This document shows positions 33,352 to 43,192 of a DNA stretch of 64,000 nucleotides, piece by piece. The DNA comes from Paludibacteraceae bacterium (GTDB taxonomy: Bacteria; Bacteroidota; Bacteroidia; Bacteroidales; Paludibacteraceae), in contig JAFGVV010000027.1 of NCBI GenBank assembly GCA_016937795.1, forward strand, positions 124,001-188,000, in the 5' to 3' direction. A program made the translations under genes and the position numbers. Position 1 is the first letter of the stretch; each line of letters opens with the position of its first letter. The notes under the pieces were generated by a model. It was not told the origin of the DNA. It searched no databases and saw only the letters and a program-made list of their open reading frames with translations.

Positions 33352-35973
33352 ATGAAAAAAAAATCCACAAACAGTAAATTCCGTAAGTATATCCTATGGA
33401 CAGGACTGTGGGTCATCAGTTTTTTTGTTGTTTCCTGTGTCGATAACGAAATGCAGGATACCGAACCGGAATGGCTTGGAGCAAGTATTTTCGATTATCT
33501 TGTGACTTCAGGAAATTTTACAAACTACGTGAAATTGATTGAGGAGCTCGATTATAAAGAAGTGCTTTCCAAAACAGGAAGCAAAACACTTTTCGTAGCT
33601 ACTGATTCGGCTTTCAACGAGTTTTATAAAAATAACACCTGGGGAGTGACACGTTATGAAGAGCTAACTCTTGCCCAGAAAAAACTTATTCTGAATTTTG
33701 GAATGATCAACGATGCCTATTTGGTTGAAATGTTATCGAATTATTACAATGGAGGACTAGCCGAAGGTGCAGCCATGCGTAAACAATCGGCTGTGTCGGT
33801 TGTCGATAGTGTGCCACTTGTGAATGGTAACGAATTACCTGAAACAAAATACTGGGATTATTATCGCGACAAACAAATTTATTTACTGAAAGACAATACT
33901 TTACGAACTATTATATTCTTTACTCAAAAGCATCTCGATCAGGCTCAAGTAACCGATGACGATTTTGAACTGGTGACTGGTCTGTCGCGTAAAGCAAAAG
34001 ATGCCCATGTGTTTGGTGTTAAAATTCTGAAAAGAGATATTACTTGTAAAAACGGTTATTTAAATATACTCGAAAGTGTACTTGTTCCGCCCTCAAACAT
34101 GGCAGAATATGTGACATCTAAAAATAATATGACACTTTTTTCGCGTTTGCTCGAACGTTTCTCTACACCCGCTTACGACCAAAATAACACATTACTTTAT
34201 CGCCAGTTGAATCCTGACTTTTCCGACTCTATTTTTACAAAACGTTATTTTGCCAAAGAAGGTCCTAACGGGAGCTACTCAGGACCTCCGGGGAAAACTG
34301 TTGGAGCCGCCATGTTGTTGCCTTTTGATCCGGGTTGGAATAGCTATGCGCGTAACGCTGTTGGTTCGGCACTTGAGTCTGATATGGCTGCCATGTTCGT
34401 ACCCAACGACGCTGCTATGGAAAAATATTTCAACAGTGGTGCAGGTGCCATTCTGAAAGATCGCTTTAAAGAATGGGATAGTATTCCAAACGAAATTCTA
34501 CCTGTTTTACTTAAACGTCATATGCGCACTTCGTTTATCGAATCGGTTCCAAGTCGTTTTTTTAAAATGGTGGATGTCGATAATTCTCCACTTCCTGTTA
34601 AAAAAGAACATATCGAAAATGTGTATATCGGATCGAATGGTGTGGTTTTCGAAACTAACGAAGTTTATCCGCCCGATGATTATAGTTCGGTGTATAGTCC
34701 GGTACTTCTGAGTGCTAACGATGTATCGCCTACACGCAAAACAAAAATATGGGACTGGGCTATAGCTCAAAACGATTTTCGTTTATATCTGAATTCGATG
34801 GTAAGTCGTTATAGTTTTTTTGTTCCTACCGATGAGTATTTTCAAAATTATATCGATCCGGTTTCGTTTGCTCAGGATTCGTGTGCTGCACTGAAATTTT
34901 GGTACAATACCCGTACTAATTCAGTTTATGCTACAGTTTATGCTTATGACCGAGCTACGAATGTTGTAGGCTCCGATTCGCTGGCTGTCATCACCAATGT
35001 GGAATTTATTAAAAACCGTATGCTCGATATGCTGAACATGAACATTGTGGTCGATGGTGTGGAACGAGGAAAATCACATTATCTGACCAAAGGCAATGTG
35101 GCGCTGAAAGTAAAAGGCTCAGGAGAAGATATGAAAATTCAGGGTGGTGCCAATGTTATGCGTAACGAAGAAGTTAATGTGACTCGTGCCTACAATCAGT
35201 TGAACGGACATACATATTTTATCGATAAACTTATTCAGGCTCCGTTGCAGTCAGTTTACTCTGTATTGAGTAAAGAGGAAAGTTTTCGCGGTTTTTTTGA
35301 TTTACTGGTAGGTTTTCCGGCAAGTAGTTTGTCTGCGATATTTGTCAATAAAACAAACTATTTTGGTATTGATTTTAATGTAAAGTTTTTCAACACCTTT
35401 AATTATACGGTGTATGTGCCAACCAATCAGGCTGTTCGTTCGGCAATTGTAAAAGGTGAAATTGTACCTTGGGAATCGCTCATTGAAAGTGGTGATACAA
35501 TTGTAAAAGGCATTAACGATTTGGAATGTTTGGCCGAAAAAAATGCGGCCATTGAAAATCTAGAACGTTTTCTGCGTTATCATTTTCAGGATAATTCCGT
35601 GTTTATCGATGGACAGCCACTTAGTTATTTATATCAGTCGGCTACGATGAAAAAGGATGAGCAGCCTACGCATTGGGGCACTTTTAAGAATAAGTTCTAC
35701 AGAATTGGTGTCGCAGGTAGTGGAGACAATCTTACACTAACAACCGAAAACAATAAAAAAGTAAATGTAGATAAATCGATGGGCCTTTATAATATAATGA
35801 CGCGCGATATTGTGTTCAACAACAGACCGTCTACATTCCGGAATTATGACAACTCGGGTAGTGGAGCTACATATATTTCGTCACGAATTTATACCTCCTC
35901 AACAGCTGTAATTCATCAGGTCGACGATTATCTGAGTTATAAGACCGGTTTAAATCCGGTTCGAAAAAAGTAA
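33352..35973 (+). CDS. Four-domain fasciclin (FAS1) lipoprotein
   Basis: 873 residues with a lipoprotein signal ending FFVVSC (Cys about residue 29). I see four diverged FAS1-like units: (1) SIFDYLVTSGNFTNYVKLIE with TLFVATDSAFNEFY; (2) MTLFSRLLERF with AAMFVPNDAAMEKYF; (3) FRLYLNSMVSRYSFFVPTDE and HTYFIDKLIQAPLQSVYSVL; (4) FFDLLVGF with YTVYVPTNQAVRSAI and IHQVDDYLSY. FAS1 domains are adhesion or ligand-binding folds known from periostin and from bacterial surface proteins. A surface location and a place just before susC suggest a glycan-binding role like SusE/SusF, which is inference. Confidence 0.8.
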   Translation: MKKKSTNSKFRKYILWTGLWVISFFVVSCVDNEMQDTEPEWLGASIFDYLVTSGNFTNYVKLIEELDYKEVLSKTGSKTLFVATDSAFNEFYKNNTWGVTRYEELTLAQKKLILNFGMINDAYLVEMLSNYYNGGLAEGAAMRKQSAVSVVDSVPLVNGNELPETKYWDYYRDKQIYLLKDNTLRTIIFFTQKHLDQAQVTDDDFELVTGLSRKAKDAHVFGVKILKRDITCKNGYLNILESVLVPPSNMAEYVTSKNNMTLFSRLLERFSTPAYDQNNTLLYRQLNPDFSDSIFTKRYFAKEGPNGSYSGPPGKTVGAAMLLPFDPGWNSYARNAVGSALESDMAAMFVPNDAAMEKYFNSGAGAILKDRFKEWDSIPNEILPVLLKRHMRTSFIESVPSRFFKMVDVDNSPLPVKKEHIENVYIGSNGVVFETNEVYPPDDYSSVYSPVLLSANDVSPTRKTKIWDWAIAQNDFRLYLNSMVSRYSFFVPTDEYFQNYIDPVSFAQDSCAALKFWYNTRTNSVYATVYAYDRATNVVGSDSLAVITNVEFIKNRMLDMLNMNIVVDGVERGKSHYLTKGNVALKVKGSGEDMKIQGGANVMRNEEVNVTRAYNQLNGHTYFIDKLIQAPLQSVYSVLSKEESFRGFFDLLVGFPASSLSAIFVNKTNYFGIDFNVKFFNTFNYTVYVPTNQAVRSAIVKGEIVPWESLIESGDTIVKGINDLECLAEKNAAIENLERFLRYHFQDNSVFIDGQPLSYLYQSATMKKDEQPTHWGTFKNKFYRIGVAGSGDNLTLTTENNKKVNVDKSMGLYNIMTRDIVFNNRPSTFRNYDNSGSGATYISSRIYTSSTAVIHQVDDYLSYKTGLNPVRKK

Positions 35974-36130
35974 TTTTTTATTCAGAAATGTGGCATCACC
36001 TTAAATTTATAAATATTCAGATATTACTAACAAATAATTAGAATCAGGATAGCTAATTAATTTTTTGCTCATTTTAAACATTAATATTGTGAGTTTTATC
36101 TGACAATTCAAATAAAATAATTTCTAAAAA

Positions 36131-39100
36131 ATGAAATCTAACTTATTTATATCGTTTTTATTCATTCTTATGCTCATTCCGTTCGGAGTTTCGGGGCAAA
36201 GACAGAGTGGCGAGACGCTTATTCAGGGAACCGTCACTGCTCCGGGCGAAGGTCCGGTGATTGGGGTGAATGTAGCTGAGATTGATGCTAATAACAGGGT
36301 TGTTAGCGGAACGATAACTGACTTTAACGGAAAATATGTGTTAAGAGTGAAGAATCCTTCCAACAGATTGACGTTTAGTTATATCGGTTATATTAAACAG
36401 ACAAAAAAAATTGGAAATGCAACCCGTATCGATGTGGTGTTGGTAGATGATACTCAGACAATAAAAGATGTAGTGGTAACGGCTACGCGTCGGCATACGG
36501 AAGGTGGTTTTAGTATACCTCAACGTGAGATTTCCACTGCCATACAAACTATTAAAATGGAAGAACTTGAAGGACTTCAGGTATCATCGGTGGACGAAGC
36601 TTTGCAGGGGCGTATTGCCGGTCTCGATATAGTAGCAAGTTCAGGCGATGCAGGTAGTGGCTCGTCGATGCGAATTCGTGGTGCAAGTTCAATTAATGGA
36701 AATAATCAGCCTCTTATTGTGCTCAACGGTGTACCTTACGAAATGCAGGTCGATCAGAGTTTTGATTATGCCAACTCTAATCAGGAACAGTTTGCCAACC
36801 TGTTGAGTATAAACCCCGACGATATTCAGGAAATTTCGGTTTTAAAAGATGCTTCAGCTTCAGCGATTTGGGGCTCTAAAGGTGCGAACGGTGTAATTAT
36901 GATTACCACTAAAAAGGGACGTACTGGTCCTACACGTATCGAATATTCATATCGTTATACAGGTACAATTCAACCTAAAGGGCGTAAGTTGCTCAATGGC
37001 GATGATTATACCATGATGATGAAACAGGCCCTTTTTAATCCCCGTCAAAATAGCAACGAGTCGAATGTGGTGGAATACAATTACGATAAATCATTTTTGT
37101 ATTACGAAGATTATAACAATAATACCGATTGGGTGGATGCTGTAAGTCAGATGGGAAATATCAGCGACCATTACCTTACGCTTTCAGGAGGTGGTGAACG
37201 TGCCACATATCGTATCTCGGGAGGCTTTCTGAATCAGAACGGAACAATTATCGGACAGACCAACAGTCGTTTGTCCACGCGTTCATACATTGATTATCGT
37301 GTGTCTGATCGTTTGAAATTTATGGCCGAACTGTCGTATACATTCTCAAATTACAATCGCAGTTATAATTATACTTTTGGCGGCAGGCCCAACGAAAATA
37401 TGTCCATACTGGGTATTGCGTATGTAAAAATGCCCAATACAAGTATTTTCAAGCAGGATGCGAACGGTAGTGATACAGATCAGTATTTTATTATTCCTTC
37501 CAATTCTGGACTTAATCCCGATCAGCGTAATCTGGTCAATCCCGTTGCACTTGCATTGCTTGCCAAAAATAATGTGAAGAACTACAGAACGTTACCCACA
37601 TTTCGTATTCAGTATGATTTACTCGATCCGGCCGATCAATTATTGCGTTACAATATGTATATTTCTTTCGATATTAATAACGACCGAACTGATAAATTTC
37701 TTCCATCTGAACTTACCAATCTGGGTTGGGGCGATTCGCGCTATAACCGTGCTGAGAGTTTCGACAACGAAGCTGTGACTATTCAAACAGATAATAATTT
37801 ACTTTGGAATACCAAATTTGGTGATGATCACGATGTCACACTATATACTTCGTTTCAGACTACAGAGGGACGCTCAAACCGACAGGGGATTACCAGTTAT
37901 GGACTTATTTCGGGTAGTGCAGGTGATGCTTCAACACAGGCTTATTTAGCACATGAGGAAACCGGACGATCGCACTGGCGTAATATGGCTGTGATGGGAC
38001 GTATGCACTATGCTTACAAAGGCCGTTATGTGTTCGATGCAACATTGCGTCGCGATGGAAGCACAAAGTTCGGAAATGGACGTAAATGGGGTAATTTTCC
38101 GGGAGTTTCAGTAAAATGGATTGCTTCCGATGAGCCTTTTATGGATTTTTCCGACGATTGGCTGAGCATGTTAGCTTTTCGTCCAGGTTGGGGACTGGCT
38201 GGAAACCAGCCAGGTGCGGAGTATCTGCACTTCAGCCGTTATCGCGACGATGGTAGCTATGCCGGCGAATCCGTACAAATTCCGTCTTCACTACAGCTTA
38301 AGAATCTGAAATGGGAAACTACTTCTTCGGTTAATTACGGTATGGATCTGGGATTGTTGAACGATCGAATATTTCTGGACGCAAACCTGTATTTTAAGCG
38401 AACTAACGACATGCTTTTTCGCGATGTGCAAATTCCTAATTCTTCCGGATTTGGTTCGCTTAGTTATCAAAATGCCGGCACTATGGATAATAGTGGTTGG
38501 GAGTTGAATTTTTATGCAAATAAGATTATAAATTCCGGAAAATTCAGCGCCGATTTCAGAATGAATTTTGCCAATTCGGTGAATACCATTGTACATCTCG
38601 AAGATAAAATTTTACAGACTTATAATGGTCAGTACAATTATCAAAATGGAAGTTATCTGACGCGTATTCAGGAAGGTAATGCCTACGGCTCTATTTATGG
38701 TTTTAAATATCTCGGTGTATATCAGTATGATAAATATGTGCCTGGCAGTCAGGAGAATGCACCTGTTGCCCGTGATGTAAACGATCAGGTGATTGCAGAT
38801 GAAAAAGGAGAACCACTGCCAATGTATTTTAATTTCAATGAACGTAATGGAGCAGCTTCGTACAAGTTCAGAGGTGGTGATGCAATTTATCAGGATCAGA
38901 ATCACGATGGAAACATAGATGAACTTGATATTGTATATTTGGGCAACTCAAATCCCCGATTGGTTGGAGGTTTTGGTACTACTTTGCGGTATGGTAATTT
39001 TTCGTGTACACTTACTTTTAATTATCGTGTGGGTAATAAAATTGTCAACGATGCCCGCATGTGGTCGGAAAACATGTATTCTACCAATAACCAGAGCACA

Positions 39101-39442
39101 GTGGTTAACTGGCGTTGGCGTAAGGAAGGCGATGTAACTTCAATTCCGCGTGCACTTTATCAGTATGGTTATAACTGGCTGGGTAGCGATCGTTTTGTGG
39201 AAGATGGGTCTTTCCTGCGTTTTAAATATCTGACTTTGAATTACTCTGTACCAAAAGCAAAACTTAAACCATTTAAAGTTGATAAGTTAAACTTTTATCT
39301 TTCGATGAATAATCTATTTGTACTAACCCGCTATACAGGCGTCGACCCTGAGGTGGGTTACGGAAACCTGGGTGTCAGTATAGATACAGGTCGTACGCCA
39401 CGCTCTAAAGATTTAACTTTTGGTGTCACAGTAGGACTGTAA
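36131..39442 (+). CDS. SusC-type TonB-dependent outer-membrane transporter 1
   Basis: 1103 residues with a signal peptide (to about residue 23, GVSGQ). CarboxypepD_reg-like domain at about 30-115 (GTVTAPGEGPVIGVNVAEID), a TonB-box-like IKDVVVTATR, then the plug with the SusC/RagA signature (VDEALQGRIAGLDIV, MRIRGASSINGNNQPLIVLN, SVLKDASASAIWGSKGANGV). The rest is the beta-barrel, ending in aromatic-rich strands (DLTFGVTVGL). It imports oligosaccharides across the outer membrane using TonB energy, with the SusD protein encoded 19 bp downstream as lid. Confidence 0.96.
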   Translation: MKSNLFISFLFILMLIPFGVSGQRQSGETLIQGTVTAPGEGPVIGVNVAEIDANNRVVSGTITDFNGKYVLRVKNPSNRLTFSYIGYIKQTKKIGNATRIDVVLVDDTQTIKDVVVTATRRHTEGGFSIPQREISTAIQTIKMEELEGLQVSSVDEALQGRIAGLDIVASSGDAGSGSSMRIRGASSINGNNQPLIVLNGVPYEMQVDQSFDYANSNQEQFANLLSINPDDIQEISVLKDASASAIWGSKGANGVIMITTKKGRTGPTRIEYSYRYTGTIQPKGRKLLNGDDYTMMMKQALFNPRQNSNESNVVEYNYDKSFLYYEDYNNNTDWVDAVSQMGNISDHYLTLSGGGERATYRISGGFLNQNGTIIGQTNSRLSTRSYIDYRVSDRLKFMAELSYTFSNYNRSYNYTFGGRPNENMSILGIAYVKMPNTSIFKQDANGSDTDQYFIIPSNSGLNPDQRNLVNPVALALLAKNNVKNYRTLPTFRIQYDLLDPADQLLRYNMYISFDINNDRTDKFLPSELTNLGWGDSRYNRAESFDNEAVTIQTDNNLLWNTKFGDDHDVTLYTSFQTTEGRSNRQGITSYGLISGSAGDASTQAYLAHEETGRSHWRNMAVMGRMHYAYKGRYVFDATLRRDGSTKFGNGRKWGNFPGVSVKWIASDEPFMDFSDDWLSMLAFRPGWGLAGNQPGAEYLHFSRYRDDGSYAGESVQIPSSLQLKNLKWETTSSVNYGMDLGLLNDRIFLDANLYFKRTNDMLFRDVQIPNSSGFGSLSYQNAGTMDNSGWELNFYANKIINSGKFSADFRMNFANSVNTIVHLEDKILQTYNGQYNYQNGSYLTRIQEGNAYGSIYGFKYLGVYQYDKYVPGSQENAPVARDVNDQVIADEKGEPLPMYFNFNERNGAASYKFRGGDAIYQDQNHDGNIDELDIVYLGNSNPRLVGGFGTTLRYGNFSCTLTFNYRVGNKIVNDARMWSENMYSTNNQSTVVNWRWRKEGDVTSIPRALYQYGYNWLGSDRFVEDGSFLRFKYLTLNYSVPKAKLKPFKVDKLNFYLSMNNLFVLTRYTGVDPEVGYGNLGVSIDTGRTPRSKDLTFGVTVGL

Positions 39443-39461
39443 AAAAATAGAAATACGATAT

Positions 39462-41072
39462 ATGTATAAAACATTTAATCAGAGATTTAAGATGAACAGA
39501 ATTAAAATATATTTTTATACACTGGCTTTTTTGCTTTCAACAGTCATGTTAAGTTCTTGTGGCGATTGGCTCGATGTGCGTCCCGAAAGTGAAACTGTAC
39601 TCGAAGATTATTGGCAAACTGAGTCTCAGGCCAATTCGGTTTTAATGGCTGCATATCGTGGTATGATCAGAGATGGATTTATGGAACGTGTAATGGTTTG
39701 GGGCGAACTCCGTTCCGACAATATCGTTGAGGGTAATGGAATCAATGGCGATATGCAACGCATTTTGGATGTCAATCTTACACCTACAAATAATCTTGCA
39801 AACTGGGGCGATTTTTATTCGGTTGTTAATTATTGCAATACTTTTTTGTATTATGCTCCTGAGGTATTGAACCGTGATGCCAACTTCTCGGTAACCAAAC
39901 TTCGTACTATGGAAGCCGAAGCTTATGCTGTAAGAGCGCTTACTTATTTTTATCTGGTACGTGCATTTCGCGATGTGCCATTGGTAACCGAACCAAGCAT
40001 TAGCGACGATCAGAATTTTGATGTGGCAAAATCGCCTGAAAATGAGGTTATTCAATTTATTATTGATGATCTGCTTAAAGCTAAACAAAACATTAAACGT
40101 AATTACGGAAGAGAAGCTTTTAATAAAGGACGCATTACCCTCTCGGGATTGAATAGTATTTTGGCCGATGTTTACCTTTGGGCCGAACAGTATACAAACT
40201 GTATTGCTGTATGCAATGAAGTGCTTGCTGATGAAACACTACAGCTCGAGAGAGCCGATAACTTCTTACATGAGGTGTTTTATAAGGGTAATAGTACAGA
40301 AAGTATTTTTGAATTACAATTCGACAGAAATACTCAGTATAACAATAAGGTGCGCGATTTTTATGGTATTTCTCAGGATGGTGTTTGGGCCTATGCACTT
40401 TATTTGGGACCACAGGGAAATGAAGAATTACGTCCGTTTAATTATAAACCTTCTTCGATAAATGAGAGTGAAAAGGATTATCGTAATTCGTATTTTATAA
40501 ACACAAAAAGCAATATTGGGAACGGCTACCGTATTTTAAAATATGTGCTGGTGGATGCTGTTGAGGATCAGCAGGAAAACATTACACCTGTTTTTCGTTC
40601 TACAGCTACTACGCCAAACTGGATTGTGTATCGCCTGTCGGATGTGATTTTAATGAAGGCTGAAGCTTTGGCTCAACGCAACGATAGTGCTCAACACGAT
40701 TTGCAAAATGCTTTGAATCTTGTAAATATTACATACCTGCGCTCAAATGAAACAGCTGACTCGCTTAAAATTAGTAATTATCCACTTTTGAGCGATGTAC
40801 AGGAGCTTGTGTTGCGCGAACGTCAGCGTGAATTTATGTTCGAAGGGAAACGTTGGTTCGACCTGATGCGAATTGTGAAACGTAAAAATGATGCTACTTC
40901 TATTCTGAAATTTATTGGTTCGAAGCTGACCGGAGATAATATGCAAATGAAAAAAATGTCGATTATCGACGCGTTGTATATGCCAATTCACGAACGTCAG
41001 ATTGAGATTAATCCTAATCTTGTTCAGAATCCTTTTTATGTTGAAAACGAAGATGGCAGCGTAAGTTATTGA
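39462..41072 (+). CDS. SusD-type outer-membrane glycan-binding lipoprotein 1
   Basis: 536 residues from ATG 39462; ATG 39492 (MNRIKIYFYTLAFLLSTVML) gives a neater signal and may be the true start. Lipobox at LSSC. SusD hallmarks: CGDWLDVRPESETVLEDYW, the TPR-like region with EAEAYAVRALTYFYLVRAF, and the C-terminal VLRERQREFMFEGKRWFDLM. It sits on the outer membrane, captures glycan and caps the SusC partner encoded just upstream. It is followed after 81 bp by a FAS1 lipoprotein rather than by SusE/F-like genes. Confidence 0.95.
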   Translation: MYKTFNQRFKMNRIKIYFYTLAFLLSTVMLSSCGDWLDVRPESETVLEDYWQTESQANSVLMAAYRGMIRDGFMERVMVWGELRSDNIVEGNGINGDMQRILDVNLTPTNNLANWGDFYSVVNYCNTFLYYAPEVLNRDANFSVTKLRTMEAEAYAVRALTYFYLVRAFRDVPLVTEPSISDDQNFDVAKSPENEVIQFIIDDLLKAKQNIKRNYGREAFNKGRITLSGLNSILADVYLWAEQYTNCIAVCNEVLADETLQLERADNFLHEVFYKGNSTESIFELQFDRNTQYNNKVRDFYGISQDGVWAYALYLGPQGNEELRPFNYKPSSINESEKDYRNSYFINTKSNIGNGYRILKYVLVDAVEDQQENITPVFRSTATTPNWIVYRLSDVILMKAEALAQRNDSAQHDLQNALNLVNITYLRSNETADSLKISNYPLLSDVQELVLRERQREFMFEGKRWFDLMRIVKRKNDATSILKFIGSKLTGDNMQMKKMSIIDALYMPIHERQIEINPNLVQNPFYVENEDGSVSY

Positions 41073-41153
41073 TTATTATTCAGAATGCATTTTTAAGTGA
41101 GTTCAGATTTTTAAATGTGTTGTTCAACCTTATAAAAAAAATATCATTATTGT

Positions 41154-43055
41154 ATGAAAAAATATAATTCAGTCACAATGAAGCATCTACATATATTGTT
41201 GTTTTCTGTCTTTCTGTTTTTTGGTGGATTATTTAGTTCCTGCGAGATTAAAGATGAACCTGTAGTTGTGAGTACATTTACTCAGGAGATGCTTGGTGAG
41301 TATCTCGAGAAGCGGCCGGAGCAATTTTCTGAATTTGTTAAACTGCTCGATACAACCAAAGTAATGTCGCTTGTAAAAGCTTACGGAAAATACACCATGT
41401 TTGCACCCGATAACAATGCCATGCTGGAGTTTTATGCACTCAAAGGGCGTACAGAGCTTTCGCAGTTTACACTCGATACGCTTAAAATGATCGCATACGA
41501 TCATTTAATTAAGAATTTTGAAATAACAACTAATAAATTTATTGAAGGGTTGATGCCTTATTTGACTATGAGCGAGCGTTATGTTGAAACTTCAGCCCGT
41601 ACCGACGATGGTGTTTATAATTATTATATTAACCAGGAGTCGAAATTGTTGTCGAGAAATATTGTTACCAGTAATGGCGTAATTCATGTTATCGACAAGG
41701 TAATGATGCCATCGACGCTTACGCTCGATCAGGCCTTGGCAAAAGATTCGGCATTCACCATTTTTTATGATGCATTGGTCGAAACAGGATTGGTATACAA
41801 AATAATTGCCGTTCGCGACGAAAGCTATGATCCTTTAAAATGGAAGCACCTCGATCAAAATTATCATCAGGGTAGTGGTTCGAGAGACGAAATACCCGAT
41901 TCCCGCAAGTTTGGTTTTACTGCTTTTGTGGAGTCGGATGCTACTTATGCTGCACACGGTATTCATAATCTCGACGACCTGAAAGCTTATGCTGCAGCTA
42001 ATGTGTATCACGAAAACTCAGCCGATGCCAGTGTGACTGATCCGAAAGATCCACGCAACAGTCTTTATAAATTTGTAGGTTATCATTTGGCCAATAAAAA
42101 AATGATTAAGAATAAGTTGATTGACATGTATTATACCAAACACATGCTTACCAACTATGATATGTACGAGTATATCGAAACAATGAATCCTTTCACACTT
42201 ATCGAGGTACGTAAAGAGGCAAAAGCTCTTGGCGGACGAAATTTTTTGAATTACATACACGACACAGGTGAGTCGGTTCAGATTGTAGAGTCGAACAAAG
42301 ACAATGATGCGTTGAATGGGGTTTATCACGAAATCGACAAAATTCTTATTTACGACCTGAAAACAGTGACTGAAATGTCCGCTAAACGTATTCGTATGGA
42401 TGCAGCTGCTTTCTTCCCTGAGTTTACAAATAATAATATGCGTATCGAGGATTTGGATCAGCCGCTTTCGTGGGTATATCCTCCTGGATATATTGAACGA
42501 TTGACTTTCTCTGAAGGTACTTATTTTTCATATTCGAATGCTTTTGGTGGTTATCTCGATTATCAGGGTGATGAAATTTTTCTTAAAGGTTTGTACGATT
42601 TCGAACTTGAAACGCCCTGTGTCCCGGCGGGAACCTATGAAATTCGTTTCAGTTATCAGCCTACCGGTGCGCGTGGGGCTGCTCAGCTTTACTGGGATGG
42701 TAAACCTTGTGGTATTCCGCTTGACCTCCGTATTACTGCCAACGATCCGCTGATTGGTTGGGTGCTTCCCGGTGCTGATCCCGAAGATCCGAATGGTTTC
42801 GAAAACGATAAAATGATGCGAAACAGGGGATACATGAAAGGTCCGAATACATATTTCGATCATATCAATAAGTGGTATGGTGGGAAAATTGCCAGAAATA
42901 GTACCGCTTCATTACGTAGAATTTTGGGAATTTACACTTTCGATAAAGCTTCGACACATAAGTTTACGGTGAAAGCTATACGTGAAGGTCAGTTTATGCT
43001 CGATTTTCTTGAATTTGTTCCTATTGAAGTGATTGAAAATGAAGATGTGGAATAA
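41154..43055 (+). CDS. FAS1 lipoprotein with C-terminal beta-sandwich, copy 2
   Basis: 633 residues, lipoprotein signal ending GGLFSSC; ATG 41178 is an alternative start. Two FAS1-like units: about 44-185 (FSEFVKLLDTTKVMSLVKAY, GKYTMFAPDNNAMLEFY, GVIHVIDKVMMPS) and about 190-365 (FTIFYDALVETGLVYKII, FTAFVESDATYAAHGI, GVYHEIDKILIYD). The last ~200 residues (PPGYIERLTFSEGTYFSYSN, YEIRFSYQPTGARGAAQLYW) form a galactose-binding-like beta-sandwich, a plausible carbohydrate-binding region. It lies between the two SusCD pairs. Function as a surface glycan-binding protein is inferred from place and fold; no enzyme motif is visible. Confidence 0.75.
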   Translation: MKKYNSVTMKHLHILLFSVFLFFGGLFSSCEIKDEPVVVSTFTQEMLGEYLEKRPEQFSEFVKLLDTTKVMSLVKAYGKYTMFAPDNNAMLEFYALKGRTELSQFTLDTLKMIAYDHLIKNFEITTNKFIEGLMPYLTMSERYVETSARTDDGVYNYYINQESKLLSRNIVTSNGVIHVIDKVMMPSTLTLDQALAKDSAFTIFYDALVETGLVYKIIAVRDESYDPLKWKHLDQNYHQGSGSRDEIPDSRKFGFTAFVESDATYAAHGIHNLDDLKAYAAANVYHENSADASVTDPKDPRNSLYKFVGYHLANKKMIKNKLIDMYYTKHMLTNYDMYEYIETMNPFTLIEVRKEAKALGGRNFLNYIHDTGESVQIVESNKDNDALNGVYHEIDKILIYDLKTVTEMSAKRIRMDAAAFFPEFTNNNMRIEDLDQPLSWVYPPGYIERLTFSEGTYFSYSNAFGGYLDYQGDEIFLKGLYDFELETPCVPAGTYEIRFSYQPTGARGAAQLYWDGKPCGIPLDLRITANDPLIGWVLPGADPEDPNGFENDKMMRNRGYMKGPNTYFDHINKWYGGKIARNSTASLRRILGIYTFDKASTHKFTVKAIREGQFMLDFLEFVPIEVIENEDVE

Positions 43056-43192
43056 GTGTAAGGGATAAAATAACCAGTTGTTTAAATAAAGAATCGAAAA
43101 TGCATGGAACTGGTTTTTTGAATTGTCGTAAGACGTTTATCACATTTTTATCCGGCATAAATGTATCAACTAATAAATATAAATTTACAGGA

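Noticed and set aside
36037..36061. Small inverted repeat TAATTAG/CTAATTA before the first susC
   Set aside because: Only 7 A/T-rich pairs in A/T-rich DNA, expected by chance.
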